From Phlebopus portentosus (Eukaryota; Basidiomycota; Agaricomycetes; Boletales; Boletinellaceae), in contig JAYXKI010000013.1 in NCBI GenBank assembly GCA_037892935.1, positions 62,001 through 126,000 on the forward strand: DNA of 64,000 nt. Reading direction: 5' to 3'. This document shows, piece after piece, positions 1 to 12,971 of the stretch (its first letter is position 1; every line of letters begins with the position of its first letter). The notes under the pieces are model-generated. The model was given only the letters and a program-made list of their open reading frames with translations, was not told the DNA's origin and searched no databases. A program made the position numbers and the translations under genes.

Positions 1-260
1 AGTTTGAGACCTAGTCCGAAAGAGAGGAATCAGAGCCTTTATGCCTGAGAAATGATCCGAAGCAATCAAGCCTTCAATATGACTGCGTCACGCATACTGA
101 CTTGGGTTGAAACCGTACAAATTCAACTGACTTGAAAACGTTTATTATTCATTGCGGGGGCCGTCGCTGAGCCCGTGTGCCTTGTCGGAGATATCCGAGA
201 AAGAAAGAAAATAATCATTGCGTGAGAAAAGTTTTCTTTACCTTTGATCGTTCGAACGTC

Positions 261-1554
261 ATGTCAAGACAAGATGACAGAAACCAGGAAGCCACAGTAT
301 ATCTCGTAGGTCTCATTTTAAATACTCATATTTCATGCGTTTATCTCATGAAATCATGCAGGGAAACCTGGATGAGCGGGTAACTGATGCAATCATATGG
401 GAGCTCATGTTGCAAGCTGGCCCAGTCGGTACGTCCTCTCTCTCTCGGCCATATTAATATTCCGACAATCACTGACCTTATTATTCCCAGTCAACGTCCA
501 TCTACCAAAGGACAGGATATCAATGGCCCACCAGGGTTACGGATTTTGTGAGTTCTTGACGGAAGAGGATGCTGAGTACGCCTGTAAAATCATGAATCAA
601 ATAAAACTCTGGGGTAAACCCATACGCGTCAATAAGGTGCGTTCCCTGTCCAACCTGCGTTCTCAATGCGAATGCTAATTTCTTATCCTACTTCAGGCAT
701 CATCTGACAAGAAGCAGCTCGACGTCGGTGCAAACTTGTTCGTAGGAAACTTGGACGAGAACGTGGACGAGCGATTGTTGTATGATACGTTCAGTGCATT
801 TGGTATGCTAGCAACGACTGCCAAGGTGCGTGTACCGCCATAGGTTTGTTTTTGAATGTGCTGCTTCCTCGGTGCCATATAGGTTGCTCGAGACCCGACG
901 ACTGGCAAATCGAAAGGCTACGGCTTCGTTTCGTACATCGATTTCGAATCTGCGGACGCTGCTGCCGAAGCCATGAACGGGCAATTCCTCATGAACAAAG
1001 CCATCACCGTGCAGTACGCATTCAAAAAGGACGGAAAGGGGGAACGCCACGGAACTCCTGCTGAACGTCTCCTCGCAGCACAGGCTCGCAAGAACAATGC
1101 TTTACCCGTCTCTGCTAGACCTCCCCCCGCAACATTAAACGCTCTCGCCGCTTTCGCCTCTCCTGCGACAACACCTGCCTCGGCCGCGCCAGGGCATCCT
1201 GCGTCTAATGCCCCCTCTTACGGTGCCCCTGGTCCTTATCAGGGCCAGTTCGCTGGGGCTCTCGCAGCTGCTCCGGCGCCTTCGCCTTCTCCAGGAATGG
1301 GCATGGGCGTGCCACCACCAGCTGGATTCGGAGCGATGTCAGGTGGGATGCCTATGGGAATGTCCGGCATGCCCACACCGCCTCCTGGTTTTGCCGCGTA
1401 CAATGCACCGGCGGGAATGAATATGGGAATGCATCCACCCCCGCCCCCTGGCTTCGGCGCTCCTCCGCAAGGAATGGGAATGCCTCAGCCGCCGCCTGGG
1501 TTTGGCGCTCCGCAGCAAGGAATGCCTATGAATATGACTCCTCCGCCGCGATGA
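261..1554 (+). CDS. SF3B4: Splicing factor 3B subunit 4 (SF3B4/Hsh49-like), 5 exons
   Basis: U2 snRNP SF3b component; two RRMs bind pre-mRNA near the branch point and the partner SF3B2/Cus1 (family knowledge). Exons read 261-305, 362-428, 491-636, 697-825 and 883-1554; all introns are GT-AG, phases agree and the product is 352 aa. RRM1 begins at [15 protein letters not shown] and contains GYGFCEF as RNP1. RRM2 begins at [13 protein letters not shown] and contains GYGFVSY. The linker [22 protein letters not shown] and the stretch [21 protein letters not shown] are typical of SF3B4. The C-terminal 170 residues are rich in Pro, Gly, Met and Ala, as in the family. The start at 261 gives the usual short leader before RRM1. 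The gene looks intact. Confidence 0.95.
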
Positions 1555-4500
1555 TAGTACGTTGGTCGTCTTGTAATGTAGCTTTCACGTATCTCCATTT
1601 CTTCATTTCTTCTCGTTCTCTATCTTTTTCTCGGTCAAGAAGAGTGTATAAGCCTGTAACCCGTTGCTGCCATCAGCAATCGGTTAGAAGTAACCCTAGC
1701 GGGCACGTGTCGCAGCAATGGGGATTCTTAAAAGACTATCTCGCCGAGAAGGCAAACTTTTACGTCCCGCCATCTCAATCCACTTTTGGGCTTGTCACCC
1801 GCGGATGTTCGGCTTCTCGAGCCGCGACGGCGTGCCAGATAGGCGTCCGTGACCCTGAAATGGTAGTAATCTCTGCCGCGCCTTAGAGGAGTATCTTGCA
1901 CGGAGTGACTTGGGGATACCTGATGAAGAACTTGATAAACTATTCCAACCGTTGATAGAGCAGGATTTTTTTTTTCGTGGTGGCCTTCTGAGTGAGGTTG
2001 TTGGAGAAAGAAATGCTTTGGGGCTGAAGAGTATCTAGTGTTAGAATGATGACAGAATGATGGTGAATGCTCTGATAGCCTGATCAATGACCATATTATA
2101 ACTGACAATCGCTATTTGTCATAGGTGATGAATATTGTGTGAGAGACGTTCCAATCAATACATTTTGTACAATATCAAAACTGCTTTTGCAGAGCAACAT
2201 TCAGGTCGTTAAGAGGTCCATAAGGCCAGATGATTGCAATTTTGTATCGCAAGTGGACTTTCAAGTTATTGTCAAAGGCCCAAATGGAAAGCTTTTAATG
2301 GAGATGAAGACCACAGCTGTCCTCAATAGGGTTGAACTTCTGCTTGGCCATCCTACATAGTCTCCCCATACATCTGGCTTCATTTTGCTTAACTGAAGAG
2401 AAGATAATTAGTAAGGTGTGCCTCATTCCTCTATGTTGCTTTGGAGCACCAATTATTATTATTTACTATATTCAAATAAAGGCCTATCTTCATATAGGCT
2501 CTCGTTATGCTCGCAGGCTTGCTCTCTCCTCTCATGAGAAATGAATCTCTTTATAATTCTGCTCTCATGATGACAGCCCATTCATCTTGTACTCAGCTAT
2601 TAAGTGACAAGATAATAGTATGAGGCCTTTCTGTGCACTTCTTGCTATGCTGCTCAATGCAGAAGAACATTGAAACATAGAAAGAAACTCAGCAATCTTG
2701 CACATGAGGTCTGCTATGTGATGCAAAACTATAGAAAGATGGCAGACGGCCCTCAGGAGCATCAGACAATGCACAGCAGGCATCTCAATGGCACCGAGAT
2801 AACTCCTGAGATGTATGTGAAAATTTAAAATCTTATGATGTGTCTTGCTGCATGAGAGATTTTAAATTTCTATGCTAGAGAGATTCTAGAATCTCCCTGG
2901 TCTCAAGATCCTTTCTAAGATATTAAATCTCAACCTCATGGAGACTTAAAATTTAGCTAAGCATCTCATTAGGGATGAAATTTAAAATCTCTTTGTCAGG
3001 ATCTCGATGTATCTGAAATCCTCTGCAAGATGCTAAATCTCATTAGATATAAGATGTAAAATTTAATTGCTACATCTTATAAACACTGAGATTTTGATGC
3101 ACTCATCGTGCAATCAACATGCAATCAGAGTGTGAACAGAGCATGACTATTGCATACTGGTCACATAATAAGTGATTTTTTTTATTGCTTCTCTCATCCT
3201 TAGTTTCCTACTTTTTAACATTGATCTCTTTACTTATATGTATTTTACAGTCTGCAGAAGTTAGATCTCTCATTCTATTCTACATGATGTAAGAAGCATC
3301 GACACATCCAAGATCGCACATATAACACATATCCCATGGTAATCTGTATCATAACAGTAGAACTCAGTGCAGATCGACTTAATTTGAAGTGGAATAGACT
3401 ACTGCAGTCTCTCACATTCGACTGCTGTATAGGGAGAACTTATAACATTCAAAATCCACCAAGAGCAGCCAATTGGACATTTGAGCTACTCAGTTGAAAC
3501 TTGCAAAGGCTGACTTAGCTGGCTCATCTAAATAAAGCCTAGGTATGAGAAATAAATTAAAAGATTTGTAGCTGGCCTCTGATGCCTCCTAAGCTTCGAC
3601 CCAATGTAATACACTCTGGCTTTTCCCTTTTGTGTTCTATATGCATTCACATTTTGTTTTGTCCCCTATGATCCTTATACTCATTATTCTATATGCACTC
3701 ACATTTTGTATTATGCTCTATAGTCATTATGCTTACCATTTTCCAGGTATGCTCACTTCGTCTTTTGTTTTCCATATATTCTCTTATATTTATTACTTCT
3801 GATTTCCTTTCATTATACTCTCTGATGCTCCGAAGGCTCAGGTTCAGACAATATTATAAATAGATGTGCTACTCATAGTAGGAGCCCAGTTCAGCTCTGG
3901 ACAGCAAGTTCAGCTTAGTTCAGGGTTCAGTTCAGACTAGAAACTCACTCTAGCTACAGTCGAGATCAATTCGACTCTTCTTATACTCATCTCAACTCCT
4001 TGTCTCTCATAAAAGTTCTGTCCCAGACACCTCATATCTTCTGCTCTGCAGTCGTACCCAAGCTTAGTGTAATCAGTTCAACCTGTGTTGAAGTTTAGGA
4101 CCCTTATCACTCTTTCATATGCCTCTATGCAAAGTCTTACTCGAGTCCTTTACATATCACTTTGTTCTATATCATATTGTGTTAGACCCAGAGTAAGAAG
4201 AGTAATATATGGCTTACTACTGAAGCAAGTGTCTCACACTGCTGATTGGTAAGCAATGTCGAAGAATCAGGCAAGGACAAGTATCAGACTAGTGTTTGTA
4301 TGAGAGAAAGCTCCAACTCACTTGAGGGGCATTTGGAGAGATGAATTGAACTGCTACTCAGGATGGCTCATTTGGCCTCCTTTTATACTCTACAGGTGTG
4401 GCTATGCTAGGCTACTACTATAACTATCTACCTCAGTCTTTCTACTGACCATGTATACCTTCCAGCACCTTCTACAAGGTGCTCCACTTGCTCCCCCCTT

Positions 4501-4887
4501 TCCTTGTCAATTCCGTACATTCCTTGTCAATTCTGATCGTACTGTATATTCTAGTTCATTCTACTAGTTTCCTGCTGTGTACTTCAATGTCTGAGCTCTA
4601 CTGTTATGGTCGAATGACTCTAGCACTTTCTGGTGCATACTTACTATCCTCAGCTACTCTGTTGGCGTCTGTACTAGTTCTGAGCTCCACTGGTTTATTC
4701 TCTATTGTTCTATGGCCTTCTCTCCTTGGAGTTAGGACTTATGTTCTTCTTCCGACTCGGATGGCTGACTGATGCTGCTACTTTGCCTGAACTAGTTGTA
4801 AAAGCTTTCCTCTCGTCTACTACTCCTATGGATGTATACACATCGCTTCCCTTCTTATCGCCTTCCTGATTAGATTAACTTTTCTTA
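1555..4887. other. AT-rich intergenic and decayed repeat DNA
   Basis: No gene is supported here. 1555-2130 is the SF3B4 downstream region. From about 2130 the sequence is AT-rich, with short open frames that resemble nothing I know. 2820-3080 repeats variants of a GAGATTTTAAAT-like motif. 3634-3735 holds an imperfect direct repeat of about 62 bases (TTCTATATGCA...CACATTTTGT). A TATAAATAG box lies near 3855, followed by several GTTCAG repeats to about 3930, which could be the remains of an LTR. I could not define element ends. Confidence 0.4.
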
Positions 4888-5640
4888 TCAGTGATCATCG
4901 ATCTCCATGGCTTCCGAGGTTCGGTGCCTGTAGGGTACTACATCTTCTTCTGGAAGTCCTGGGGTTTTTCCCACCGGTGTTCTATCATCTACCGAAAAGC
5001 TTCTCTTGTGGAGATATGTCATCATTCTTGTGAATCCTTCTTCCGGTGGCATTGGAATCTTAATTGGACCAATCACAAACTTGATCCTATGTTCTATTGA
5101 TATCTCTGTGACTCTTTTGTCCATAACTGATATCCCTTCTGCATCAATGAGTCTAATGAATTCTTTAACTCTAGTTATCGTATTTTCTGCTATATGTTGT
5201 ACTATTTCATTAGCTCCCCTTCTGTATGGTATGTCAATATTAATATGAATAAATTGACATTCTTCTTTATGTTTCTACTTTGGGAATTTAATTTGTACTC
5301 CTGCATTCATTAGATAGTCTCGTTCGTCATGTGAGAATACTGCTACTATATGTTCAAACGTCACATAGTTTGTATTAGGCTATTGTATGCCTTCTTGAGT
5401 AACGTATCCTGGAAATACTCTATGTGTCCCTCGTATGTCGAAGTTCATTGCTAATACCTCTGTCATCAAGAGTGATGAGATTATTGTACAATAAATGTCC
5501 CATCCTATCTACTGTGCTTGTTTGCATTTCTCGCAGTCATCCTTTACTTCTGGCCATTGACTGGCTTGTCCTTGGTTAACTATTCTCTTTAATGTAGTTT
5601 CCAGTGTTCTCGCTTGTTGTGTGAACATCTTGATTATATG
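4888..5640 (-). pseudogene. Broken gag-like reading frame of an unidentified retroelement
   Basis: On the minus strand the translation runs from KMFTQQARTLETTLKRIVNQ through NFDIRGTHRVFPGYVTQEGI and VQHIAENTITRVKEFIRLID to EEGFTRMMTYLHKRSFSVDD and ends near 4888. It is interrupted by at least two in-frame stops (after EGIQ and after KFPK) and one frame change. The style (alpha-helical, charged, no obvious catalytic motif) resembles fungal retrotransposon gag proteins, but I do not recognise the family. It may belong with the possible LTR remnant at 3.6-4.2 kb; the orientation is uncertain. Confidence 0.4.
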
Positions 5641-5691
5641 CTGTCATATGCACGCTATATTGCTGACTAAAGCAATTTCTAATAGAGATGC

Positions 5692-5889
5692 ATGAACCCA
5701 AAACTACTTGTATGGATGAAGCCGGCACAGTTAAAGAAGCACTTGAGTAGTGTCGCCTTCACTGACAAGACCAAAACTGAAGAGCTTTGTCCTGGACACA
5801 AGATAACGGAACTCGACCTCTCCCTCTCTGAAGAGATACTGCTTATCAAGGTCCCCGGTGCATCGTGCTTCTTCCTCATTTTAAATTGG
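5692..5889 (+). pseudogene. Probable N-terminal header fragment of the Crinkler-like gene split by the transposon nest
   Basis: The frame encodes a 60-residue segment with the pattern KPAQLKKHLSSVAFTDKTK, ELCPGHKITELDLSLSEEI, LLIKVPGA. This resembles the end of the ubiquitin-like header of agaricomycete Crinkler/RHS-like proteins (L-x2-L-x2-F, EEL-x-PG-x-K, E-x-I-x-LIKVPG). It lies directly against the left terminus of the mariner-type element; the body of such a protein starts directly after the right terminus. It therefore probably represents the 5' part of the gene at 32442-34272, cut by the insertion. Upstream exons are missing, and I could not find a splice that joins the two halves in frame. 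The assignment rests on pattern memory. Confidence 0.45.
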
Positions 5890-5891
5890 TA

Positions 5892-5927
5892 AGGTAGGCG
5901 AAAGTTATACTCAACAAGCTGTGACAT
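5892..5927 (+). repeat. Left terminal inverted repeat of the mariner-type element
   Basis: 36 bases identical to the reverse complement of 32386-32421; preceded by TA at 5890-5891. Confidence 0.9.
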
Positions 5928-6462
5928 GGCACATGCCTAACCTTACCTTCCTTTCTCAGCTCACGGAATGATGCTGAAATTCTGACAACACATACCCTCA
6001 AAATCAAAATTGACAACCATAAAAATGTGTGGAATGTAAATAGCTGCAGATTGTTAGTTTTTTTTCTTTAAAATATAAAAAAGTGGTAGCAGAATTTTTG
6101 GAAAAAACCTATTTGTGTAAAATGGCTCAGAATTCACTCTCCTGCCTTCTGGCAAAGTTTACAAAAATTACCCTGTAATTTTGGCCAGGGTCTATATTAC
6201 TAATAATTTCTATATAAAGGTATTACAAATTATTACTAATACAGCTCTGCATTACTAAGTATTATTAATCAGCATGTTCATAAGATCTCATTGTGGGCTC
6301 TAACAACAGACAGTACTATACCTAAATACCTAACCATAGGCCGTCTCTCCAACACATTGAAGGCAAGGTGCAATAACTTCAAAGCTGTGAAAAAGAAGGA
6401 GAATGTAAGCCCATGATCCTATCGAGCTTGAAAAATTTAACCAAATTACTCTATAATGCCAG

Positions 6463-9400
6463 GTGATTGAGTTGCTTTCAGATTCAGATTCAGTCATCTC
6501 AGACACAACTGTCCATTCTATTGAAACTGCTTCAACCAACAGCCAAAATGAAATTGACAGTGATGCTGAGGCAGATTTTGATGGACTGGGAACTGGCCTT
6601 ATCAATGTTGATGCTGCCCAACACCTTCTTCAGAAGCTGGCAGAGGGCATTCAGGCTTGATACAAGCAGTTGAAGGAATGTCGTCGTCCCATCATATATA
6701 CTGGACTCAGTGCACACACCCAATGCCGACACCAGGCAGCAGCCAAAAAGAATGAGGCAAATCTTCAGCAGAAAGGCTATGCAGATATTTGTCAGTTCTT
6801 CAAGTCTCCAGTCCAATCTCCAAAAGAGCCTAGATCAGACGAGGTAGTGATAGTTAGTAGCAAGGATAAGCACATTGGAGAACACATACCTTTGATCTGG
6901 GCACAGCAACAAGTGCTTCGCGCAGACAGCTTAACTGAGCTTCTTGTCTAGGATGTGCAGGCTGAGGATGCTACACTCCGTCACCATCCTCGTACCAATG
7001 CAATCAATAACATACATCTGAAATAGAGTGCAGAAGTCCACTTATGGATGAGTCTTAACGAACCTCACAATCTCAACCACAAGCATACTCAGCCCATCAT
7101 ACAGCCAGTACCCTCATCTGCATCAACGAGGATAACAAGTTTCATGCCATCAACAATGCAGACAGCACTAATGACTGGAACAATGGACTTCAGAGCATCC
7201 ATGGTGAATGAGATTGCACCTGAGGGAGAATGGGGCACATTGATGAGGGAGGCGAGTAGAGATGAATCCATTCCTAGCAAAGAGCAAGTTGCTGCTCTGC
7301 GTGCTCAGATTCAGGCCTTCAAATTTATCGAGCAAGGAGTTCCGATTCCAGAGCATATTCAGCATGCGATGCTTCCTTGCAACAATGCTATTGCTAATCT
7401 TGAAAAGTCACTTTACGATTCCGCAAGTGCTGAAGAACCTGAATCCAAGGAGAAATCAGCGGAGAGACTAACGCGCATGACGTGGGCTGGATTACTCCCC
7501 GCAATTGAGCACCAAACGAGTGCACCAATTCCAGAGCATATAGATCGCGAGATTCTTCCACATGACAATACTATTGCTAATCTCAAAAAGCCACTTCAAT
7601 GTTCTGTGTGTGCTCGTGCTGACAATAATGCCGTGATGGTCTTTGACATACCTGGCGGACAAAATTTATGCGCACCGATTCCAGAGCATATACATCACGA
7701 GATTCCTCTATGTAACAATGCTATTGCTAACCTCAAAAAGTCGCTTCATTCTCCCATGTCTGTGCGTGCCAACAACAGTAACGTGTTAGTCTCTGACATA
7801 CCCGACGAGCAAAGCTCATGCGCACCGATTCTAGAGCATATATGTTACGAGACCCTTCCACACAACAATGCTATTGCTAACCTTGAAAAGTCACTTCAAC
7901 GTTCCATGTGTGCTTGTGCCGACAACAATGCCGTGATGGTCTTTGACATACCTGGCGGATGAAATTCATGTGTACTGATTCCAGAGCATATACATCGCGA
8001 GATTCCTCCACATAACAATGCTATTGTTAACCTCAAAAAGTCGCTTCATTCTTCTGTGTCTGTGTGTGCCGATAACAGTAACGTGTCAGTCTCTGACATA
8101 CCCGACGAGCAAAGCTCATATGCACCAATTCCAGAGCATATATGTCGCGAGACCCTTCCACATGACAATGCTATTGCTAACCTTGAAAAGTCACTTCAAC
8201 ATTCCATGTGTGCTCGCGCCGACAACAATGCCGTGATGGTCTTTGACGTACCTGGTGGACAAAATTCATGCGTACCGATTCCAGAGCATATACATCACGA
8301 GATTCCTCCATGCAACAATGCTATTGCTAACCTTGAGAAGTCTGTTCATGGCCCCAATGTTCGCATGGGTGAGAAACGCATCTTGTCTTGAGAGGGGGAA
8401 GAGGAGGAAGAGAAAGAGGAGGAAGAGCAGGACAAGATCGATAGATGCCAGGCCATGGGTACAGAAGCATCCATGCAACGTGATGTGCAACACCGACAGC
8501 CTGATGGGACTGTCAGTGCTCTTCTAGCTGTGACGCATACTTTGCAAAATGCAAGATGCTTGGACAACAAACTCACCAAATCTCATGCCCCAAAATGAGA
8601 TGATCCTGAACTTCTGGAGGCTATCTAGCAGCTGAGCTGCATTTCTGATGACAAAACACTTGATTTATTGTTTCATGGCTGCGTGATGGCCATGCTTGTC
8701 TTTCTTCGGACGTACGTGATGTACAGTGAGTTTGAGTGGGAGGAGGCAGCATTGTTTGCAGCTGCAACAGTAGCAGGTCGGAGGACACATTTGGCACAGA
8801 ACATAAAACTCTGGACATGGCATCACATTCAAGACCACCGGTACTTACCTGTCAACCTCTATGGAGTCTGGAAGAAATCAATCATTCATGACAAAGACTT
8901 TCAGTCCAAGATACATGCCCATCTACAAAGCCTCAATAAGAAGTATTTGTCTCCCCAGGATGTACAGACCTATTTGAGCTGACCAGATGTACTTGCTCAC
9001 CTTGGACGCACAAAACCTGTCTCTTTGTGTATTGCACAGACATGGCTAAATGCCATGGGATATCGCTATGGGAAAACAAAATGAGAGATGTTTGTTGATG
9101 GCCATGAGCAAGAGGATGTTGTCTCTTACTGGCAAAAGGTATTTCTGCCACTTTGAGCTGAACTCGAGAAACAGATAGCTTTGGAAACTGATGCAATGCA
9201 CTTTCCATCTGGCGAGAATGCAACTGATGAGACCCATCAAATTGTTCTTGTCACTCATAATGAATCAACATTCTATGCAAATGACCAGTGAGAATTATGG
9301 TGGGCTCATTCTACAGAAACAGCAACTCCTCAACCTAAAGGAGAAGGGGCGTCTATCATGATCTCCGACTTCTGCACTCCTGAAGCCAGATGGCTGAAAT

Positions 9401-9875
9401 CTCTTGACAGGTAAGTTAGTTTTTAACTACATATATTAAACTGAGCACTCACTTTCTTGTCTAGTACACGAGAGGCGCAAGTTGTTTTCAAAGCTGGCAA
9501 GAACCGAGAGGGATATTTTAGACATGACGACATAATGAAACAAGTTAAGAAAGCAATTGACATATTCGAAGATCAATTTCCAGGCTGCAACAGACTCTTT
9601 GCTTTTGATAATGCAACTACGTATACAAAATATGCAGAAGATGCTCTTTCTACATGTTACATGCCTAAAGGTCGAGGCTGGAAAGGAGACCGAGCACCAA
9701 AAGTTCCTATGTGTCCTGGACAACTTCCTAATGACACTCTACAACAGCTGTATTATTCCAAAGACCATCCTACTCACCCTAGTGAGTTTAAAGGTATGGC
9801 ACAAATTCTTATAGAACGCGGAATCAATATTACCCACAAGAAAGCTCAATGCAAGAACTTCAAATGCCAAGATAC
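6463..9875 (+). pseudogene. Mariner-type DDE transposase, 5' part, many stops
   Basis: Starts MIELLSDSDSVISDT and contains the conserved YKQLKECRRP...KKNEANLQQKGYADICQFF segment, a variable repeat region, then the catalytic region: VDGHEQEDVV (first Asp), an intron about 9412-9465, CNRLFAFDNATTYTKYAEDA (second Asp), and LYYSKDHPTHPSEFKGMAQI. In-frame stops include those after EGIQA, TELLV, TYLS, GKTK, FLPL and ANDQ; most are TGA or TAG, as expected if CGA or CAG decayed by C-to-T change. The frame is cut at KCQDT (9875) by the gypsy insertion and resumes at 31791. The family, known from Coprinopsis, Moniliophthora and relatives, is usually a single protein of roughly 1000 residues. Confidence 0.8.
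7490..8390 (+). repeat. 150-bp coding tandem repeat, six copies, in the transposase
   Basis: The motif CCAGAGCATA (CTAGAGCATA at 7831) recurs at exactly 7531, 7681, 7831, 7981, 8131 and 8281, a strict 150-base period that encodes 50 residues per unit (core PIPEHI, NNAIANL, KSL). Two unit types alternate: one with ADNNAVMVFDIPGGQN, one with NSNVLVSDIPDEQSS, so the higher-order period is 300 bases. A diverged unit lies at 7348. A TGA near 7960 breaks the frame in the fourth unit. The following run 8391-8440 is Glu-rich. The repeats sit between the N-terminal region and the catalytic core. Confidence 0.9.
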
Positions 9876-10333
9876 TGTAAGGACTCGAACATTTTCCTTT
9901 TCTTTTCTTACATCATCATTTATTTTAATATTCTTTTTCTTTTCTTTTATTCTTCTTATGCGCTTATTCATCCTTTTGCCGGAACATTCCACAATGTTCT
10001 ATCACGCTCACTAATCATCCCATTCCTTGTCATGTGACTTCCCATTAGAGTAGACCTTTCCCGCACTCAAAGTCTATATAAGTAGATAGTTTGACTCTTT
10101 CGTTCCTTGTCTTTCTATTCTACTTACCTTCACTGCGACATAGGTATCTACTCTTGTATTATTAGTTTACTGAAATCTACTTACCTTCACTGCGACATAG
10201 CGTTCGACGGTCTGGACTTAAGCCCCGTCTTAGCTGTCTTGACCTGAACGATGTGCTTGGGATTATCTCATTCGCGCTTGTTTGTTGTTGTGTTGGCCTG
10301 CCTCGACTCAGTCCTTGAGCCGTCCGCCTAACA
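9876..10333 (+). repeat. 5' LTR of the gypsy element (458 bp)
   Basis: Begins TGTAAGGACT and ends CGCCTAACA. It differs from the 3' LTR by G versus A at 9962/31362 and by one missing 57-base tandem unit (here one full unit 10143-10199 plus the shared tail before it). A TATATAAG box lies at about 10075-10082. The left flank is GATAC. Confidence 0.93.
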
Positions 10334-10599
10334 TAATAGAAAGACCTACCTCTGGCTCACGCCCGATCCCGTTGTCATCGAGCGCTCGCCTGTGACGTGT
10401 CCCCTGAAGTATATCTTCGAAGGACGACATTGAACAAAACCCGGTTCCTACCGTGCAGACAACAAACCCCTATCTTGCCCGTCAAAGTCCGATTGACTCC
10501 GACGTGACCCGATAGTACCCAAAGTATCAACCAATCATATCACCGTGGCGCTCCGAATCACCCTTCTCTGGAACTCCCATCAAACCTTCTCGTGGGTAA

Positions 10600-11068
10600 C
10601 GCATAGAGTCCAGTCGTCAACAAGTATCTCCTTCATTATCTACCTCGGAGCCTTTTGTTTAGTCGTCAACTTCAAAGACGAGCCGATTATCCGAAGCCGG
10701 GCCCGCCCGAACAGCATCCCGATCCCCGTTCCACCCCCAGCCTATCAAGGTGGAGCTAACTGACGAGCAACGAGCGGCCCTCCCTGCGAACTCTAGGTAG
10801 AGCGCCTCGCGAGGACATTATATCGTCAAGGCAGGAAACCAAGTCTTCGGCGCCTGGTGGGACGAGACTGCCAAGAGGTGGTACTCCCAGAGGGAAGAAA
10901 GGTCCATCCACTGGAGGGTGAAACAAGAAGGCGACATAGACGAACCCTCACCTCCTACTCCGACGCAACCAACAGCCCCCTTACTAGAACCATCGGGTTC
11001 GACCACTCAAGCGTTGGCCCCCACTGTCGAGCCTTCTCCAGCGTTTGGAAAGTTCCGAGAACCAGCGC
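10600..11068 (+). pseudogene. Gypsy 5' leader with gag-frame remnant before the nested insertion
   Basis: In the frame that joins gag across the nested LTR element, this stretch reads KVELTDEQRAALPANSR, a TAG at 10798-10800, then GHYIVKAGNQVFGAWWDETA, RWYSQREERSIHWRVKQEGD and an acidic/proline-rich region to REPA at 11068. The other side of the nested element resumes with PLILSEEDEEEEEEHE before the Met at 18246. So the original gag probably extended upstream and was already nonsense-mutated, or this is a leader that merely stays open. I see no Met in this frame. Confidence 0.5.
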
Positions 11069-12854
11069 TGTAGTGCCCTGGCCAGTCCTGTGCCAGGACA
11101 CTCATACTATGGCTCTCCCCTACTTCAGATACCATATCCCTTCGCCGCCTACACCTCAGAGGACCAGGGCATACTCATACCACACTCTAGAGGCCATACA
11201 AGCACATATCTATGGATTCTAGCCTACGCTTTCCCCTGCGGCGCCCTCCGAGAGCCCAGACAAGTCCGCCGCTGGCTCCCTGGCACCCACACACATCCGC
11301 CGAAGGCTCCTACCCAGCACCAGACACCATAGGAGATGTCCCCCAATCATTATAGGCCTTCGTTATTACGATTCCTCATACGTACAGGCTCGAGGTGGAT
11401 TTGGACACCCCTGCGGCGGCCCCCCAAGCCTCAGATTGGTCCGGCGGCCACTCAGGCGTCCTCAGGTGCCCTTGCCGAGGCCTCCTACAACTTACCAGGC
11501 AGTCCCCCAAGGCCTATGGATTTATCTAGTATCATCCCTGCTCATATGCCACCAAAGGCCGCACCTTTACGAATCCGCCGCCGATCGAGCAGCGAGTTGC
11601 AGATCCGCCGCTCCGGCGCCCTCCTTAGTTACCATGGATCGCCTACACTCTATATTGAGTGCGGCGGCGGCCTTGGGCGGCCCAGAGACCCTGACTGATG
11701 CACCCTCTATCTCATATATGCGATATGAGCCTCCGAACATCGGCCCCGATGTTTCCTGACTTCCCCCCAAGCGGCGGGCGACTCTAGACCATATATGGCA
11801 GTCAGGCATGTGGTACAGCAGCGTGCCAAGCCACCGACCGCCGCCGCCAAGCCAGACTCCACCGGCGCCCGTTTTATTGCAGATACTCGATATTTCATGC
11901 CATTGGATGATCCCCTCGCGATGTAGCTCTTGGGCGACTCCTAGATGCTCCGGCGGCGGCCCTTGGCGAGCCCAGTGACTCAGGAGATGTTGTCAGACAG
12001 TAGGACTCATCGGCGAGAGCAGTAGAGTATATATAGAGTGTATATTCATCAGTAGACGAGCAATATAGACATTCATAGCAGAGAGCTTCCACAGCATACA
12101 AGGGCCAGGGTTCGAGATTCCCTCACTCTGAGCTCCCCCTCATGTACTGAGCTCCCCCATTGACTATATACTACCCTTGACTCATCGTTCTATTCTCCTT
12201 CGGCGCCTCTGACATTTAGTGTGTGAGTTAGGACTGGGAACCTACCCCCAAACGTTCGCCGCACTCCATTGTACCTGTCGGGCGGCCTCTATTCGACCTC
12301 GGCGGCCCTCCGGCGACACAGGCCTTCTGTCCTACACCCCTGCAGCGTCTTTTCCAGTTGCTCGCCGCACGTTGTCCCTTATATTCATCATAGGCGGCCC
12401 CTACCTTTCATTTATCCGGTTTACGCTACCGCGGCGGATTTGTACGAGCTCCCTCATCCCTGGCGGCCCCCTATTCGACCTCGGCGGCCCTCCGGCGACA
12501 CAGGCCTTCCATTGTATTCCCCCTCGGCGTCTTTTTCAGCTACTCGCCGCACATTACGCCTCATATTCGTCATATACAGTTCCTAGCTTCCCCTACTGAG
12601 ATTGCGCTACTCCGGCGGACTCCTGTGACCTCCCCTTCGGTCCGGCGGACCTACTAGAGCATTCCTTTCATACCTCGGCGTCACTAGGCCACTCCCCCAC
12701 GTCTCTGACGGTCTTTGGCACCTGCCAGGTGGTTAGTGGTTAGAGTCTGATAGCCTGAGGCTTTGTTTCTGGAGGTTTCTTCACACATTCAGCTCCCTTA
12801 GTAGGACGGACATCTGTAGCGCCTTCAGATAGAGAGACCACCCAAAATACCACA
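11069..12854 (+). repeat. 5' LTR of the gag-protease element (1786 bp)
   Basis: Begins TGTAGTGCCC, ends ATACCACA. Contains two copies of a 182-base tandem unit (anchors ATTCGACCTC at 12291 and 12473). Against the 3' LTR I count about a dozen substitutions, all transitions, and one C indel near 11420. Confidence 0.9.
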
Positions 12855-12857
12855 TCT

Positions 12858-12876
12858 TGGAGCCCACCAGCGAGGG
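12858..12876 (+). promoter_or_regulatory. Candidate primer binding site
   Basis: TGGAGCCCACCAGCGAGGG starts three bases after the left LTR. TGG pairs with the CCA end of a tRNA; the base before CCA in the matching tRNA would be U. I could not name the tRNA. Confidence 0.6.
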
Positions 12877-12971
12877 AGCTGTTTGTTTTTGAAGACCCTT
12901 CCCTCCCACCCTTATTTTCGCCATTTTTCAACTTTTCAATACTCCGGCGGACTGCCAAGGCCTTCGGCGCC

